From: UBA10649 sp963755335
GTDB lineage: Bacteria; Actinomycetota; Actinomycetes; S36-B12
Direction: 5' to 3'
DNA: 64,000 bases
Assembly (NCBI GenBank): GCA_963755335.1
Contig: CAVWJW010000008.1
Coordinates: 1,931,534 to 1,995,533, forward strand
Shown: in pieces, positions 26,798 through 36,161 of the stretch
How positions within the stretch are numbered: position 1 is the stretch's first letter
Layout of the letters: each line of letters opens with the position of its first letter
Notes under the pieces: model-generated
Seen by the model: only the letters and a program-made list of their open reading frames with translations
Database searches by the model: none
Told to the model about the DNA's origin: nothing
Position numbers and translations under genes: made by a program

Positions 26798-28212
26798 ATG
26801 AAGTCAGTTCTTGGGCCTGTATCAGACCAGAGGAAGAAGCTGCGCAGAACTGGCATCGTGGTCGCCACGGCTGCCGTCCTCACGGTGGGCACCCTGGCCG
26901 CCGTCAACGGCACCGCACAAGCGACCGTCACGACGCCGCCGACGCAGCCGGCGAACACGACCGGCCTGCCCCCTGGCGGCCTCCTGACATTGACCACCGC
27001 GGGTGGCAATGTGACCAGCGGCACGGTGACCTACTCGACCTTCACTGGGACCACCGCAACGACGCAGGCGACGCAGGCCCTCACCGCGAACGCGAACTGC
27101 TACTTGGTCTCCGACCAGTCGCTCCTGGCCATCAGCGGCTCGACCACCACCCCGCCCACCGTGGCCCCACCGGTGGCGGGCAACTACGCCGGCTTCCGGC
27201 TCGGCTCGATCGGCGTCCGCGACTCCGCGACCGGCGTGTCCTGCGGACGCGCGTCGGCCAGCACCGAGTCCCTCAAGCTCGACATCGCCGTCGGCCGGCC
27301 CAGCGCCGCGACTCAGCCGGTTGCCACCTCGGCCTACCTCGACCTCGAGCTCAAGAGCAGCGCGGCCATCACGGCCACGGTCTCGCTCGGCGGAGTGCCG
27401 AAGGGCACGTTCATGCTGACCAGCGGCCGGTCCAACACGATCGCTCCGCCGCCCGGGCGTCCCGGCACCACCCGATGCTCGTCGATGGACGACTCCGGAC
27501 CGGATGACCACGAGCTGGACAACTGCCGCTGGCCGATCAGCGTCCCGTCCTGGCTCGGGGCCGACGACGGCATCGCCTTCGACTCCATCACCCTGACGCC
27601 CGACCGTGGGCTCGTTCTCGCTCGAGGGCGGCGCCGACGGTTTCGTCGCCCCGCTCCCGCCCGTCGGCTTCCCCACGAAGGGCTCCTTCTTCGAGCTCGC
27701 CGGCGGCGTCGTCTCGTGCGACGCGTCGACGGTCTCGCTCCCTCAGGACACGGCGACCAACACCCCTGCGGTGTCGATCAAGCTCCTCAACACGCTGACC
27801 AACGGCCAGCCGTGCGGAACGGGCGCCGTGCCGTACACCCTGACGAACGGTCCGGGCAGCATCACCTTCCTGAAGAACCTGAGCCAGCAGCCGCTCGCCC
27901 AGTTCATCGTGAATCCGACGTGGGTCATCCCGGTCCCGGCCGGCCCGCGACGCTGTCCGTGACGCAAGGTGACGTTCCCCAACGGAACGGACCGCAGGAT
28001 CTCGGCTGGTGCCCGGCACCGACGTTCAGCGGTACGACGCTGACAGGTATCGCCAACCCGCTTGCGGCGCCGGACATGGACACGTGCACCCCGGGCATCC
28101 AGTTCGCCTGCCTCGGATCCACGTCGTCGATCGTTCGATCCGGCTGACACGACGAAGCTCGACGTAGTCGGAGCAGATCTACCTCGAAGGCGACGTGAAG
28201 TTCACTCGATAG
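26798..28212 (+). CDS. large exported protein, frameshifted
   Basis: ATG at 26798 (MKSVLGPVSDQRKKLRRTG). A signal peptide (IVVATAAVLTVGTLAAVNG ... AQA) and a Thr/Pro-rich stretch precede a beta-rich body with several cysteines (GTTRCSSMDDSG, ELDNCRWP, GGVVSCDAST). One-base shifts near 27610, 27950 and 28150 interrupt it; the repaired C-terminus ends QIYLEGDVKFTR at 28212. I recognise no domain. It has no sorting signal or membrane tail, so release from the cell is likely. It ends at a 38-bp palindrome shared with the convergent cyclase gene. Confidence 0.68.
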
Positions 28213-28231
28213 CACCACCCGCAGCGCGTCG

Positions 28232-28269
28232 ACACTGGGTGTCCGGTCCTAGGACCGGACACCCAGTGT
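28232..28269. terminator. 38-bp perfect palindrome between convergent genes
   Basis: An uninterrupted palindrome: ACACTGGGTGTCCGGTCC (18 bases), TA, then its exact reverse complement. It begins 20 bases after the exported-protein stop and includes the last seven codons and the stop of the cyclase gene. It probably acts as a bidirectional terminator, although neither side has a strong T-run. Confidence 0.65.
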
Positions 28270-31200
28270 CTTGAGCAGGGCATGTGCGGCCTGCGCGAAC
28301 TCGGCCTCGGCGACATGGTCGCCACGGCGGCGCGACACGCGCTCGCGCAGGTGCAGCAGCAGGGCCTCCTCGAACAGCAGCTCGCTGTCGCGAGCCGCCA
28401 CAAGACCGGCTTCGATCGTCGTGTCGCACTCGTCCAGCCGATCCAGCCCGTCCAGGGCGATCGCGCGCTGGAGGAGGATGCGCGGAAGGAGTGGTCCGGC
28501 GTGCTCGCCGGCGGTGCGCTCACCCTCGTTGATGAGCAGCAGGGCACGCGCGAAGTCGCCCCGCCGTGAGATCACTTCGGCGAGGATCAGCTCAGCCTCG
28601 AACACGTCTGCACGGGCGCCCATCTCGGCGAACCGCCCGATCAACGACAGCAGCAGCGCCTCGGCCTCGTCGAGCTCGCCGCGCGCGAAGCTGACCCGCG
28701 CCAGCTGCAGCTCGCCGTTGGCGGCCCACCACTCCCGCCGCGATGCCCGATGGACGCGCACGGCGTCATGGAGCAGGCGCTCCGCCTCGTCGAGCTGCCC
28801 ACGGCTGATGAGGATGTCGGCCAGATTGACCTCGGCCTCGGCCGCGCCCGCGGCGTAGCCCGCCTCGTGGGCGACCTGCCGGCTGGCCTGCCAGTACTCG
28901 ATGGCCTCGTCCCAGCGTCCACGGAAGTAAGCGATGGCGCCGAGATTGAGCCGGACGCTGGCTTCGCGCCACCGCATGCCGTTGGCGGTGCAGACGGCCA
29001 GCGCCTCCTGACTGTGCACGCCCGTCACGGCCATGCCCAGATGGTGCTCGGCCTCGTCGACCGCCATCAGGGCCTGGACGAGGGTCTCGTGGTCGCCCAC
29101 CTCCCGGGCCCCGTCGGCGGCCATCAGCGCGGTCGCGCGGGCATCCTCGGGGCGGTCCTGATCGAGTCGGACAAGAGCCCTGATGCAGTCCGCCTGGACA
29201 CGCACCCGCTCGGCGGCCTCGCCATGCGCGTTGCCGAGAATCCGCTGTGCCCGCGACGTTGCTCGCAGGGCCGGAAGGGCCAGGTGTGCACGCGCCTGCA
29301 CGCGGGCCCGGACGACGATCAGGTCGGCCTCAACGACCGGCTCTCCCTTCGCGAGGGTCGCTGCGCGTCGGAGGGCGTCGATCGCTCCGTCGGGATTCCC
29401 CGACAGCTGCCGCATGTCGCCGAGGACGGACCATGTGTCGATGAGCTCGGGACGCGGCACCTCGACGTGTCGCGCGGCTTCGAGCGCGAGCTCGAACTGC
29501 GTGGCCGCGTCGGAGTTCGAGTACGCCCGTCGAGCCACCTCACCCGACATGCGCCCGTAGCGCCACGCGCGCGGGTAGTCGCCGGCGCGGGAGAAGTGGA
29601 GGGCCAGGGTCGGCGAGTCGACCTCGAGGTCCGAGCTGAGTCGCTCCGTGGCAAGTCCGGCGGCTCGATGCAGACGCGACCGCGTGCGAAAGGCGAGCTC
29701 TTCGTAGGCCGCATCGCGCAGCAGGCTGTTGCGGAAGCGGAAGCGCTGCGGTCCGTCAGCCTCCAGGAACTCCGACAACTGCGTGAAGGTCGAGTGGTCC
29801 ACCTCGAGGTTCTCGTCGGCCAGCGTCTCGCGCAGAACCTCGCGGCGGAACGTGCGGCCGAGGACCGACGCGTAGCGCAGGATGCGGCGGGCGTTGGGCG
29901 ACAGCAGGTCGATCTGCACCGACATGGCGGCGCTGAGCGACTCGGGCATCGTGTCCAGGGAGCCGAGTGCCCGGGCGACGCGGGTCACCTCCTCGACGAA
30001 GAGCGGGTTGCCCTCCGCCCTCGCGACGACGGCGGCGATCTCGTGCGGTCGCAGCGGTGCGGCCTCGGTGGCATCGATCACCAGCCGCTCGATGACCGCA
30101 TCGGGCAGGGGCTCGATGAGCACGCGCTCGCCGACGTCGGGGGTGAACCCCTCCTCCTCGCCGCGACGCATGACCACCACGGCCCATGGACGGTCGTGCA
30201 CCGCCCAGCCGATGCGATCCAGCAGTCGGGACGACGCTCGGTCGATCCACTGGGCACCATCGGCGACGATGAGGAGCGGACCGGGATGGGCCAGACCCAG
30301 GAGCGTGATGACGCTCTCGGCGAGGACATCCGGACGGAACTGCGCCTCGACCGCGTCGGCTTCCGGCGTCGCCGGAACGTCGACCGCGGCGACGTCGGCA
30401 ATCAGAGGAGCCATCGGGAGCAGCTCGGGGGCCAGGACGTGAAGACCGGCGATCAGTTCGCGCCCCATGACATCCGACGGGCCTCGTTGGACTCCGAGCA
30501 ACTGACGCAGGGGATCACGGAAGAGTCGATAGGCGCTCGACTGCCCATACGGCTCCGCCCGCAGGACGAACGCCGGCAGGTCAGGAACCGCATCCGACGC
30601 CTCGTGGACCAGGCGGGACTTGCCCATGCCCGTCGGGCCGATGACGGTGACCACGCCACCCGTACCGGCGAAGGCACCCTCCAGGACCTCGAGCACGCGG
30701 CGCAGTTCCCCGTCGCGGCCCCGGAACGGGAGGCGGGCCTCCTCGCCGACCACTCGTGTTCCGGCCTCCTCCCCCACGTCATATACCAGCAAGGGCACGG
30801 CCTTGCCTTTCATGGGGAACGGTCCAGCCGGTGTGGTGGCGAAAAGCGTCTGTGAATGCTCCAGGACTGCCGGGTGCGCGTAGATGCCGCCGAGCGGCGC
30901 CTTCGACATGATGCGCGCCGCGGTGTTGGTCGTGTCGCCCATCGACGAGAAGGCCGCGCGGTTGCGGGCGCCGACCTCGGCCACGAAGACGTGACCGCGA
31001 TTGACGCCCACCTGGACCGGCAAGGGCGGATTCGCATCCACGAACCGGCGCATCGCGCGCAGCATGCGCGACTCGTCGTCCTCGCTCGTCTGGGGAACGC
31101 CCGACGCAAGGAAGAACTTGCCGCCGTCGCTGTCGATATCGGTGGCCAGCAGGGTGACGCCCTCGTCGGCCAGGCAGCTCTCCATGAGCGTCACTGTCTG

Positions 31201-32055
31201 CCCGACGGCATCCGCAACGGCGTCCGGACCAGGGCCGGCCAGGAGTCCGTCCGTCCCGGAGAACCGCACGAAGCCGATGGTCGCGATGCGGTGCTCCGGG
31301 TCGGGCGGGCCCGGATCCAGATACTCGCCCAGCACGTGCGGGAACAGTGTCCGGACTCGCTCGGCCGGCAGGCTCGACAGGTCCTCGGGGCTGTGCGGCA
31401 CGCCGACGGGTCGGCGGCGGCGAAGCATGAGGGCACCGTCCTCACGCGCCTTGACGGCGTCAGCCGGCAGCCGCGCCGCCGTGCCGGACGTCACAACGGT
31501 CTCCCCGGCGTTGGCGGCCTTCTCCGCCTCCGCGGTCTCCGTCGCCGCGGGACCGAGGACGAGAAGTTCGCGGGTGGGCGCGCCGACGAGGAACAAGAAG
31601 ATCTCGCCGGAGTGCACGCCGACCGACATCGAGAGCCTGAGTCGGCCGACCGACGTCGGCACGGCGGCCGCTTCCCTCAACGCGGCACGCATCTCGATGA
31701 CGGCATCGCAGGCGCGGCTCGCGTGGCCCTCGCCGCGGAACAGCAGGAGCAGGGCATCGCCGCCGAACTTCAGCAGGTCGCCGCCGCGGGCCGCCGCGGT
31801 GTCGATCATGCTGCCGAAGACGCGGTTCAGGGTCTCGACGATCTCCTCGGCACCGATGCGTCCCTTGACGGAGAGCTTCTCGGTCAGAGCGGTGAATCCT
31901 GAGATGTCAGCGAAGACGAGCGTGCCGTCGACACAGCGCCAGGCCCGCCCGGGCACCTCGTCATCCCACGACAGGGCGACTCGTGGGACATGACGGCGAA
32001 GGTCACGGGCACGGCCCTGGGCGGCGGCTGCCCGATCCCCCGCATCGTCGGCCAT
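28249..32055 (-). CDS. tandem class III adenylate/guanylate cyclase - AAA ATPase - TPR protein
   Basis: 1268 residues from ATG at 32055. Cyclase domain 1 (~45-200) has the metal aspartates in LVFADISGFTALTEKL and LLKFGGDALLLLF. Domain 2 (~255-420) is degenerate at the metal site (IGFVRFSGTDGLL) but keeps the N-x3-R catalytic pair in GDTTNTAARIMS. The two could form one active site inside a single chain. Next comes an NTPase (Walker A VTVIGPTGMGKSRLVHE; Walker B LLIVADGAQWID), then about 400 residues of TPR-like helical repeats. The layout matches mammalian soluble adenylyl cyclase and several actinobacterial cyclases. It should make cAMP in the cytoplasm under control of its own sensor part. 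Confidence 0.9.
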   Translation of the reverse strand: MADDAGDRAAAAQGRARDLRRHVPRVALSWDDEVPGRAWRCVDGTLVFADISGFTALTEKLSVKGRIGAEEIVETLNRVFGSMIDTAAARGGDLLKFGGDALLLLFRGEGHASRACDAVIEMRAALREAAAVPTSVGRLRLSMSVGVHSGEIFLFLVGAPTRELLVLGPAATETAEAEKAANAGETVVTSGTAARLPADAVKAREDGALMLRRRRPVGVPHSPEDLSSLPAERVRTLFPHVLGEYLDPGPPDPEHRIATIGFVRFSGTDGLLAGPGPDAVADAVGQTVTLMESCLADEGVTLLATDIDSDGGKFFLASGVPQTSEDDESRMLRAMRRFVDANPPLPVQVGVNRGHVFVAEVGARNRAAFSSMGDTTNTAARIMSKAPLGGIYAHPAVLEHSQTLFATTPAGPFPMKGKAVPLLVYDVGEEAGTRVVGEEARLPFRGRDGELRRVLEVLEGAFAGTGGVVTVIGPTGMGKSRLVHEASDAVPDLPAFVLRAEPYGQSSAYRLFRDPLRQLLGVQRGPSDVMGRELIAGLHVLAPELLPMAPLIADVAAVDVPATPEADAVEAQFRPDVLAESVITLLGLAHPGPLLIVADGAQWIDRASSRLLDRIGWAVHDRPWAVVVMRRGEEEGFTPDVGERVLIEPLPDAVIERLVIDATEAAPLRPHEIAAVVARAEGNPLFVEEVTRVARALGSLDTMPESLSAAMSVQIDLLSPNARRILRYASVLGRTFRREVLRETLADENLEVDHSTFTQLSEFLEADGPQRFRFRNSLLRDAAYEELAFRTRSRLHRAAGLATERLSSDLEVDSPTLALHFSRAGDYPRAWRYGRMSGEVARRAYSNSDAATQFELALEAARHVEVPRPELIDTWSVLGDMRQLSGNPDGAIDALRRAATLAKGEPVVEADLIVVRARVQARAHLALPALRATSRAQRILGNAHGEAAERVRVQADCIRALVRLDQDRPEDARATALMAADGAREVGDHETLVQALMAVDEAEHHLGMAVTGVHSQEALAVCTANGMRWREASVRLNLGAIAYFRGRWDEAIEYWQASRQVAHEAGYAAGAAEAEVNLADILISRGQLDEAERLLHDAVRVHRASRREWWAANGELQLARVSFARGELDEAEALLLSLIGRFAEMGARADVFEAELILAEVISRRGDFARALLLINEGERTAGEHAGPLLPRILLQRAIALDGLDRLDECDTTIEAGLVAARDSELLFEEALLLHLRERVSRRRGDHVAEAEFAQAAHALLKTLGVRS

Positions 32056-32100
32056 AGCGCCTGATAGTACGCACCCGGACTATGCAGCGACGCGCATCGC

Positions 32101-32931
32101 TCAGATGAGGGAAGGGTGGATGCGGGGCCGCACTTCGTCCGCGATGACCGCGAAGTACGACTCGATCTCCGTGGTCGTCGGCGACGGCTGAAGGATCACG
32201 CTGGAGACCCCCGCCCCGATCCGCTCGTTGACGGTTCGGGCGACCAGATCGACGGGCAGTTCTCGGTCGTGCTCGTCGTAGGTGCGGGTGTACGCCGCAA
32301 CGATCGGGACACCCGAACGGCCCGAGGCCAGCCACCCCGGCGCCATGAGGGCGCGCGCCTCGGCAATGCCCGCAGCCGTGGTGATCGAGTCGATGAGGAT
32401 GCCGTCGGCTACCTCCCCGCACAGGGCCATCGACTTCGGTCCGACCGCTCCCATGAGGATCGCGGGGGTCCGATGCGGCGGCCACCCCAGTTGCACCTGG
32501 TCGAGGTGGACGTACTCACCGTCCGTCGAGACGACGTCGCCCGCCAGCAGCCGGCGCAGGGCGTCCTGATACTCCCGCATCAGCGAGAGCGGCGATGGAG
32601 CCCGGGCACCCACCTGGCCCATCCACTCCTGCACGCCATGGCCGACTGCCACGCGCAGTCGGCCTGGGAACAGCCGGTCGAGGGTGGCGATCTCCATCGC
32701 CGTGATGGCGACGTTGCGCAGCGGTGCCGGGAGCAGACCGATGCCCACCGTGAGGTGCTCCGACCAGGCGAGGGCGGCCGCCGCGGTCGAGAATCCGCTC
32801 TCGAGGAAGCAGTCCTCCCACAGCCAGAGTTCGTCGAGGCCGGTCTCCTCGGCCGCACGCACCGCATTGCGCAGCCGCTCAGGCGGCAGTTGAGGTCGGA
32901 AGATCGCCCCGAGGGACACCCGATCGCTCAT
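32101..32931 (-). CDS. LLM-class F420-dependent oxidoreductase
   Basis: 276 residues from ATG at 32931 (MSDRVSLGAIFRPQLPPERL). Luciferase-like (beta/alpha)8 barrel features: LDELWLWEDCFLESGF, LTVGIGLLPAPLRN, GRLRVAVGHGVQEWMGQVGA and PAILMGAVGPKS. Such enzymes use coenzyme F420 or FMN; F420 is usual in Actinobacteria. The substrate is unknown. Its start overlaps the upstream gene's stop (ATGA), indicating a two-gene operon. Confidence 0.87.
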   Translation of the reverse strand: MSDRVSLGAIFRPQLPPERLRNAVRAAEETGLDELWLWEDCFLESGFSTAAAALAWSEHLTVGIGLLPAPLRNVAITAMEIATLDRLFPGRLRVAVGHGVQEWMGQVGARAPSPLSLMREYQDALRRLLAGDVVSTDGEYVHLDQVQLGWPPHRTPAILMGAVGPKSMALCGEVADGILIDSITTAAGIAEARALMAPGWLASGRSGVPIVAAYTRTYDEHDRELPVDLVARTVNERIGAGVSSVILQPSPTTTEIESYFAVIADEVRPRIHPSLI

Positions 32932-33410
32932 GCCGCACCGAACAGTTCGGCGAACTGGTCGAGCATGCCCGACATGCTGGGTTGCTCCACCGGCTTGACC
33001 GTCGGCGGTCCGACGGCTTCCTCTTTCATCGTGACCTTGAGCCCGTGCATCAGGTCCATGCCGAAGCCGTACCAGAATGTCTGGGCCACGCCGTCGGTGT
33101 CCGGTGCGGGCATCAGCATCGGCGTGCACAGCAGGAAGCCCAGCGGGACGCCCGGCGGCCGCGCTTCGGCGAGCTCGTCCATGGCGTCGTACGCGGCGTT
33201 GCACCAGGCCTCGTCGCCGAATTCGCTGGTGCCGACCGGGTAGTCCAGGCCGAAGATGCTCAACTCGTCGTCGGCATGGCCGTCATACAGGTAGATGACC
33301 TGACCGTATCGTGGGGCGGCGGGGTCGTGGTCGACCGGCTTCGTGTCGGTCAGGTGCCGAAGGCCGAAGCCCAAGGCCTTGATGACGTGCTCTGGCGAGG
33401 GCTGACTCAC
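32928..33410 (-). CDS. hypothetical protein, co-transcribed with LLM oxidoreductase
   Basis: 160 residues; GTG at 33410 (VSQPSPEHVIKALGFGLRHL), preceded by a good GGAGGGG site seven bases away. No signal peptide or membrane span. Sequence includes YGQVIYLYDGHADDELSIFG and VAQTFWYGFGMDLMHGLKVT. I do not recognise the family. Tight coupling with the F420-type enzyme suggests a related role. Confidence 0.68.
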   Translation of the reverse strand: MSQPSPEHVIKALGFGLRHLTDTKPVDHDPAAPRYGQVIYLYDGHADDELSIFGLDYPVGTSEFGDEAWCNAAYDAMDELAEARPPGVPLGFLLCTPMLMPAPDTDGVAQTFWYGFGMDLMHGLKVTMKEEAVGPPTVKPVEQPSMSGMLDQFAELFGAA

Positions 33411-33740
33411 GTCGGCCCCTCCCTTCGACGAGTGCTCTGGCTGCGTTGCGGATCGGGCGAATCGCGCAAGGCTGTGGTGGGACGGGGCCGGCTCGAACCG
33501 ACGACGCCAGTTTATGAGTCTCCTCAGCGCCCGCTCGTGCCAAGTCAAGCCCCGAGATGACCTCCTCGTCGTGTCGTCTAGCGCAAGTCGAGCAGTTGGC
33601 ACCAGGGGCGGCAGCGAACCACGCAGCCGGGCCGATGACCAGACCCGGTGGCGATCGAGTCGTGCTGGTCGCTGGTCAGCTCGAGCGCGAAGGACTGGGC
33701 CTTATCGGCAGGACACCATGTTCTTCCGGGCGTCGCCCTG
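33411..33740. other. non-coding gap with island junction
   Basis: 330 bases between two minus-strand genes. It contains the tRNA-like fragment at 33477-33518. The remainder (33519-33740) shows no gene with a start signal or recognisable motif on either strand. Confidence 0.5.
33477..33518 (-). repeat. displaced 3' half of a tRNA-Met-like gene (copy 1, att-like)
   Basis: The minus strand reads as the 3' half of a tRNA: anticodon loop CTCATAA (CAT), T-arm GGTTCGAGCC, and acceptor end. No 5' half is present. It matches the copies at 34437 and 60301 (GCTCGAACCGACGACG shared with copy 2). Such fragments are left when elements integrate into a tRNA 3' end, so this probably marks the left edge of the composite island. 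Confidence 0.6.
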
Positions 33741-34139
33741 TCAGCCTTTGATGTAGAAGGCGTTGGTCTGCGAGTGGGAAGGATCTGTCGCCGTTGCGTC
33801 GAGAGCGGCGAAGGTAAAGAGGACCTCGTCGGACTTGCGAGTCGCGGGGTTGTAGCAGAGATAGTCCCTCGGCCTGTTCACCCCGAGCCTCTGGGTGCAC
33901 CCCATCTTCGTGATGTAGAGGTCGTCCAGCTTGGCCTGGACCACGCCCACCGGGTCGACAGACCTCACCACAGCCGTGGTCGAGCTTTGCGAGAGCAACG
34001 TGCCCGGGTTGGTCGGAAGCGGGAAGGCAGCCGGCCAGGTACCGGCTGATCCGCCTCCGCTGGCCGAGGCCGGGCCAGCGCTGAGGACGAGCACCCCAAG
34101 CGCGGCGGTGGAAATGGCAATCGCGGCGAACTTGTTCAT
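33741..34139 (-). CDS. small exported hypothetical protein
   Basis: 132 residues from ATG at 34139 with a GGAGAG site. A clear signal peptide (FAAIAISTAALGVLVLSAG, cut near ASA) precedes an unremarkable ~105-residue domain with two cysteines (KMGCTQRLG, DYLCYNPATR) that could form a disulfide. No known family recognised. It sits between two tRNA-like att fragments, so it may itself be mobile cargo. Confidence 0.68.
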   Translation of the reverse strand: MNKFAAIAISTAALGVLVLSAGPASASGGGSAGTWPAAFPLPTNPGTLLSQSSTTAVVRSVDPVGVVQAKLDDLYITKMGCTQRLGVNRPRDYLCYNPATRKSDEVLFTFAALDATATDPSHSQTNAFYIKG

Positions 34140-34402
34140 GATCTCTCCTCGTGTACCAGAGTCTGCAGGCGTCCTGCTCCCCGGTGGGGTGACCCTAGAG
34201 TCCGCTCGCGGCGGTAGCGGAAGCCATCGAACCTTCGTAGTACTACCCCGTGCCTGCGGTCGCGGCCAAGGTCAGTGTGGTCGTACCCCTGTAGGACACG
34301 TCAGCGTCCCGGTGCCTCAAGGAAACTGCAGTCGTGCGATAGGCGTGCGACAGCGAGAGGGCTTTGGGGGCACCAGCGGGCATGCTGTGTCGAAGTTGGG
34401 GA

Positions 34403-34435
34403 GCGAAAACCCCTTGTTTTACAAGGAGTTTTCGC
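34403..34435 (-). terminator. hairpin downstream of the tRNA-Met fragment
   Basis: GCGAAAACCCCTTG pairs with 34422-34435 with one mismatch around the loop TTTTA. It lies just past the 3' end of the minus-strand tRNA fragment, where a tRNA terminator belongs. A related hairpin is at 60266-60296 by the third fragment. Confidence 0.65.
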
Positions 34436-34436
34436 C

Positions 34437-34479
34437 GTGGGGCGGGTCGGGCTCGAACCGACGACGACCAGATTATGAG
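34437..34479 (-). repeat. displaced 3' half of a tRNA-Met-like gene (copy 2), candidate attL
   Basis: The first 24 bases (beginning GTGGGGCGGGTCGGGCTCGA) are identical to copy 3 at 60301, and the pair share most of the remaining 19. It lies 140 bases upstream of integrase 1. The 5' half of the tRNA is missing. With copy 3 it bounds about 25.9 kb. Confidence 0.6.
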
Positions 34480-34619
34480 TCCTTCTGCAGCGAAAAAACA
34501 TGTTGCGGTGCAACAACTTTCGGCGATATTGTCATCATCGTGCCATTGGCGTGCCACTTGATGAGCCCAAGTGGAACGACGAGAGGACAGGTTTGACGAG
34601 GTCCGAATAGGGGGATGAC

Positions 34620-35810
34620 GTGGCTGTGAAGTCTTCGCGGAAGAGCTCGTTCGGCAACGTGCGGCAGTTGCCGTCCGGTCGCTATCAGGTGCGCTACACG
34701 GGCAGCGATGGCCTGACGCACACCGCACCGCGCACCTACGCGACCAAGGCCGACGCCAACGCCTACCTGGCCACGGTGCAGTCCGACCTCGTACGCGAGA
34801 CGTGGAAGGCACCGAAGCACGCGCGTATCACTCTCGGTGAGTTCGGGCGCGCCTGGATCGACCAGCGGCCAATCAAGGCTTCCACGCGCGAGCGCTACCG
34901 ATCGGCCTGGAACCTTCACATCGACCCGCGCATCGGCGGCTACCAGATCGGCGACGTCTCCCCGGCGGTCGTCGCGCGAGTGGTACGCGGAACTCGGCGA
35001 GCACCTTCGGACGACACTGGCGGAAGAGGGGCCGTGGTTCACAGATCCGCCGACCAGGCCGGGGCAGCAACACTCGCGCACGCCTATCGGCTGCTCAAGG
35101 CCGTCATGAACACAGCGCTCGAGGACGAGCTCATCCCCGGCAATCCCTGTCGCATCAAGGGGGCCAGCACCTATCGGCACGCAGAGCGACCCACTTGGGA
35201 ATCGATGAGATCGAGGAGCTCGCGCAGACGGTGCCCGACCGTTACAAGGCGACCGTCTACCTGCTTGCTTGGGCCGGCATTCGACTCGGAGAGGCTGCTG
35301 AGCTGCGGCGCAAGGATGTCGACCTCAAGCATTCCCAAATCAGGGTGCAGCGCGGGGTCTACCCGATCGACGGCCAGTACCTCGGTGCAGACACCCAAGT
35401 CCAATGCGGGCGTGCGAACGATCGTGCTGCCGGGCTTCGTGACAGACGCACTTCGCGACCACATGAAGGTCTACTCGCCGATCGGTCCTGACGGCCTGAT
35501 CTTCCCCACTCGCTCGGGCAAGTGCGCCTACAACGGGATCCAGCTCGCGATCACGCGGACACTGCGCGCGATGGGCTACGAGTCCGTGCGCGTCCACGAC
35601 CTGCGGCACTCGGGCCAACTGTTGGCGGCGACCAACGGCGCCACCCTGACGGACCTTCAGCGTCGTATGGGCCACTCGACCGTCAACGCCGCGATGGCCT
35701 ACGCCCACGCCTCACGCGACAACGGTCGCAGCATCGCCGAACGCATGGACGCTCAGCGGGCCAGCGTGGTCGACATCAGCACTCGCAGGGCTTCGGGGCG
35801 AGCGCGGTGA
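34620..35810 (+). CDS. int: tyrosine-type site-specific integrase 1, frameshifted
   Basis: GTG near 34621 or ATG-like start gives MAVKSSRKSSFGNVRQLPSG. The N-terminal arm-binding and core-binding regions (YATKADANAYLATVQSDLVR) lead to the catalytic domain: Arg in AGIRLGEAAELRR, HDLRHSG (HxxR), MGHSTVNAAMAYAHA (His and Tyr). Three to four one-base shifts (near 34985, 35040, 35205 and 35395) break the frame, with all catalytic residues still present. It is about 65% recognisably parallel to integrase 2 in the N-terminal arm region by eye. It should recombine at the adjacent tRNA-Met-like att site. Confidence 0.8.
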   Translation: MAVKSSRKSSFGNVRQLPSGRYQVRYTGSDGLTHTAPRTYATKADANAYLATVQSDLVRETWKAPKHARITLGEFGRAWIDQRPIKASTRERYRSAWNLHIDPRIGGYQIGDVSPAVVARVVRGTRRAPSDDTGGRGAVVHRSADQAGAATLAHAYRLLKAVMNTALEDELIPGNPCRIKGASTYRHAERPTWESMRSRSSRRRCPTVTRRPSTCLLGPAFDSERLLSCGARMSTSSIPKSGCSAGSTRSTASTSVQTPKSNAGVRTIVLPGFVTDALRDHMKVYSPIGPDGLIFPTRSGKCAYNGIQLAITRTLRAMGYESVRVHDLRHSGQLLAATNGATLTDLQRRMGHSTVNAAMAYAHASRDNGRSIAERMDAQRASVVDISTRRASGRAR

Positions 35811-35834
35811 CGAAGCATGCAATACATACGTTGC

Positions 35835-35856
35835 ACGATAGTATCGTCATACGATA
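35835..35856. promoter_or_regulatory. higBA operator, overlapping inverted repeats
   Basis: ACGATA-G-TATCGT (35835-35847) overlaps TATCGT-CAT-ACGATA (35842-35856), giving three alternating half-sites just 12 bases before the higB start. This is the usual position for an antitoxin operator. Confidence 0.65.
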
Positions 35857-35867
35857 GGGTGTCGCAT

Positions 35868-36149
35868 GTGATCCGGTCCTTCAAGGACAGCCGCACCGAG
35901 AAGGTCTGGAACCGTGAGCCGGTTCGCGCCTTCGGGCCGGACCTGCAGCGAGCCGCGCAGAAGAAGCTCCGCCTCATCAACGCGGCGTCCGAACTGAACA
36001 GCCTTCGGGTTCCTCCGGGCAACCGCCTCGAGAAGCTCGCGGGCGATCGATCTGGGCAGCACTCGATCCGCATCAACGACCAGTACCGAATCTGCTTCGT
36101 CTGGACCGATGCGGGTGCCGAGGACGTCGAGATCACCGACTACCACTGA
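35868..36149 (+). CDS. higB: RelE/HigB family toxin
   Basis: 93 residues from GTG at 35868 (VIRSFKDSRTEKVWNREPVR). HigB features include the N-terminal KDSRTEKVW, KKLRLINAASELNSLRVPPG and the C-terminal SIRINDQYRICFVWTD. HigB-type toxins cut mRNA on the ribosome. It is 12 bases upstream of its antitoxin gene, in the toxin-first order typical of higBA. The pair may stabilise the island. Confidence 0.9.
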   Translation: MIRSFKDSRTEKVWNREPVRAFGPDLQRAAQKKLRLINAASELNSLRVPPGNRLEKLAGDRSGQHSIRINDQYRICFVWTDAGAEDVEITDYH

Positions 36150-36161
36150 AGGGTTCCGACG

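Larger units (their letters stand above)
34140..34619. other. island junction gap, no gene
   Basis: 480 bases between the exported protein and integrase 1. It holds the hairpin at 34403-34435 and the tRNA-like att fragment at 34437-34479, plus the integrase promoter with an AT-rich stretch near 34495-34540. I see no further coding sequence. Confidence 0.55.

Noticed and set aside
28750..30855. 701-codon plus-strand open frame inside the cyclase gene
   Set aside because: The minus strand encodes clear cyclase, Walker and TPR sequence in one continuous frame; the plus frame has no recognisable domain.
33477..33560. Intact tRNA at the first tRNA-like fragment
   Set aside because: Only the T-arm, part of the anticodon arm and the acceptor 3' side fit; no D-arm or matching 5' acceptor strand can be found.
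33519..33740. Short plus-strand frame resembling a small protein (from about 33557)
   Set aside because: No ribosome site, no codon bias and no family pattern; lies at an island junction.
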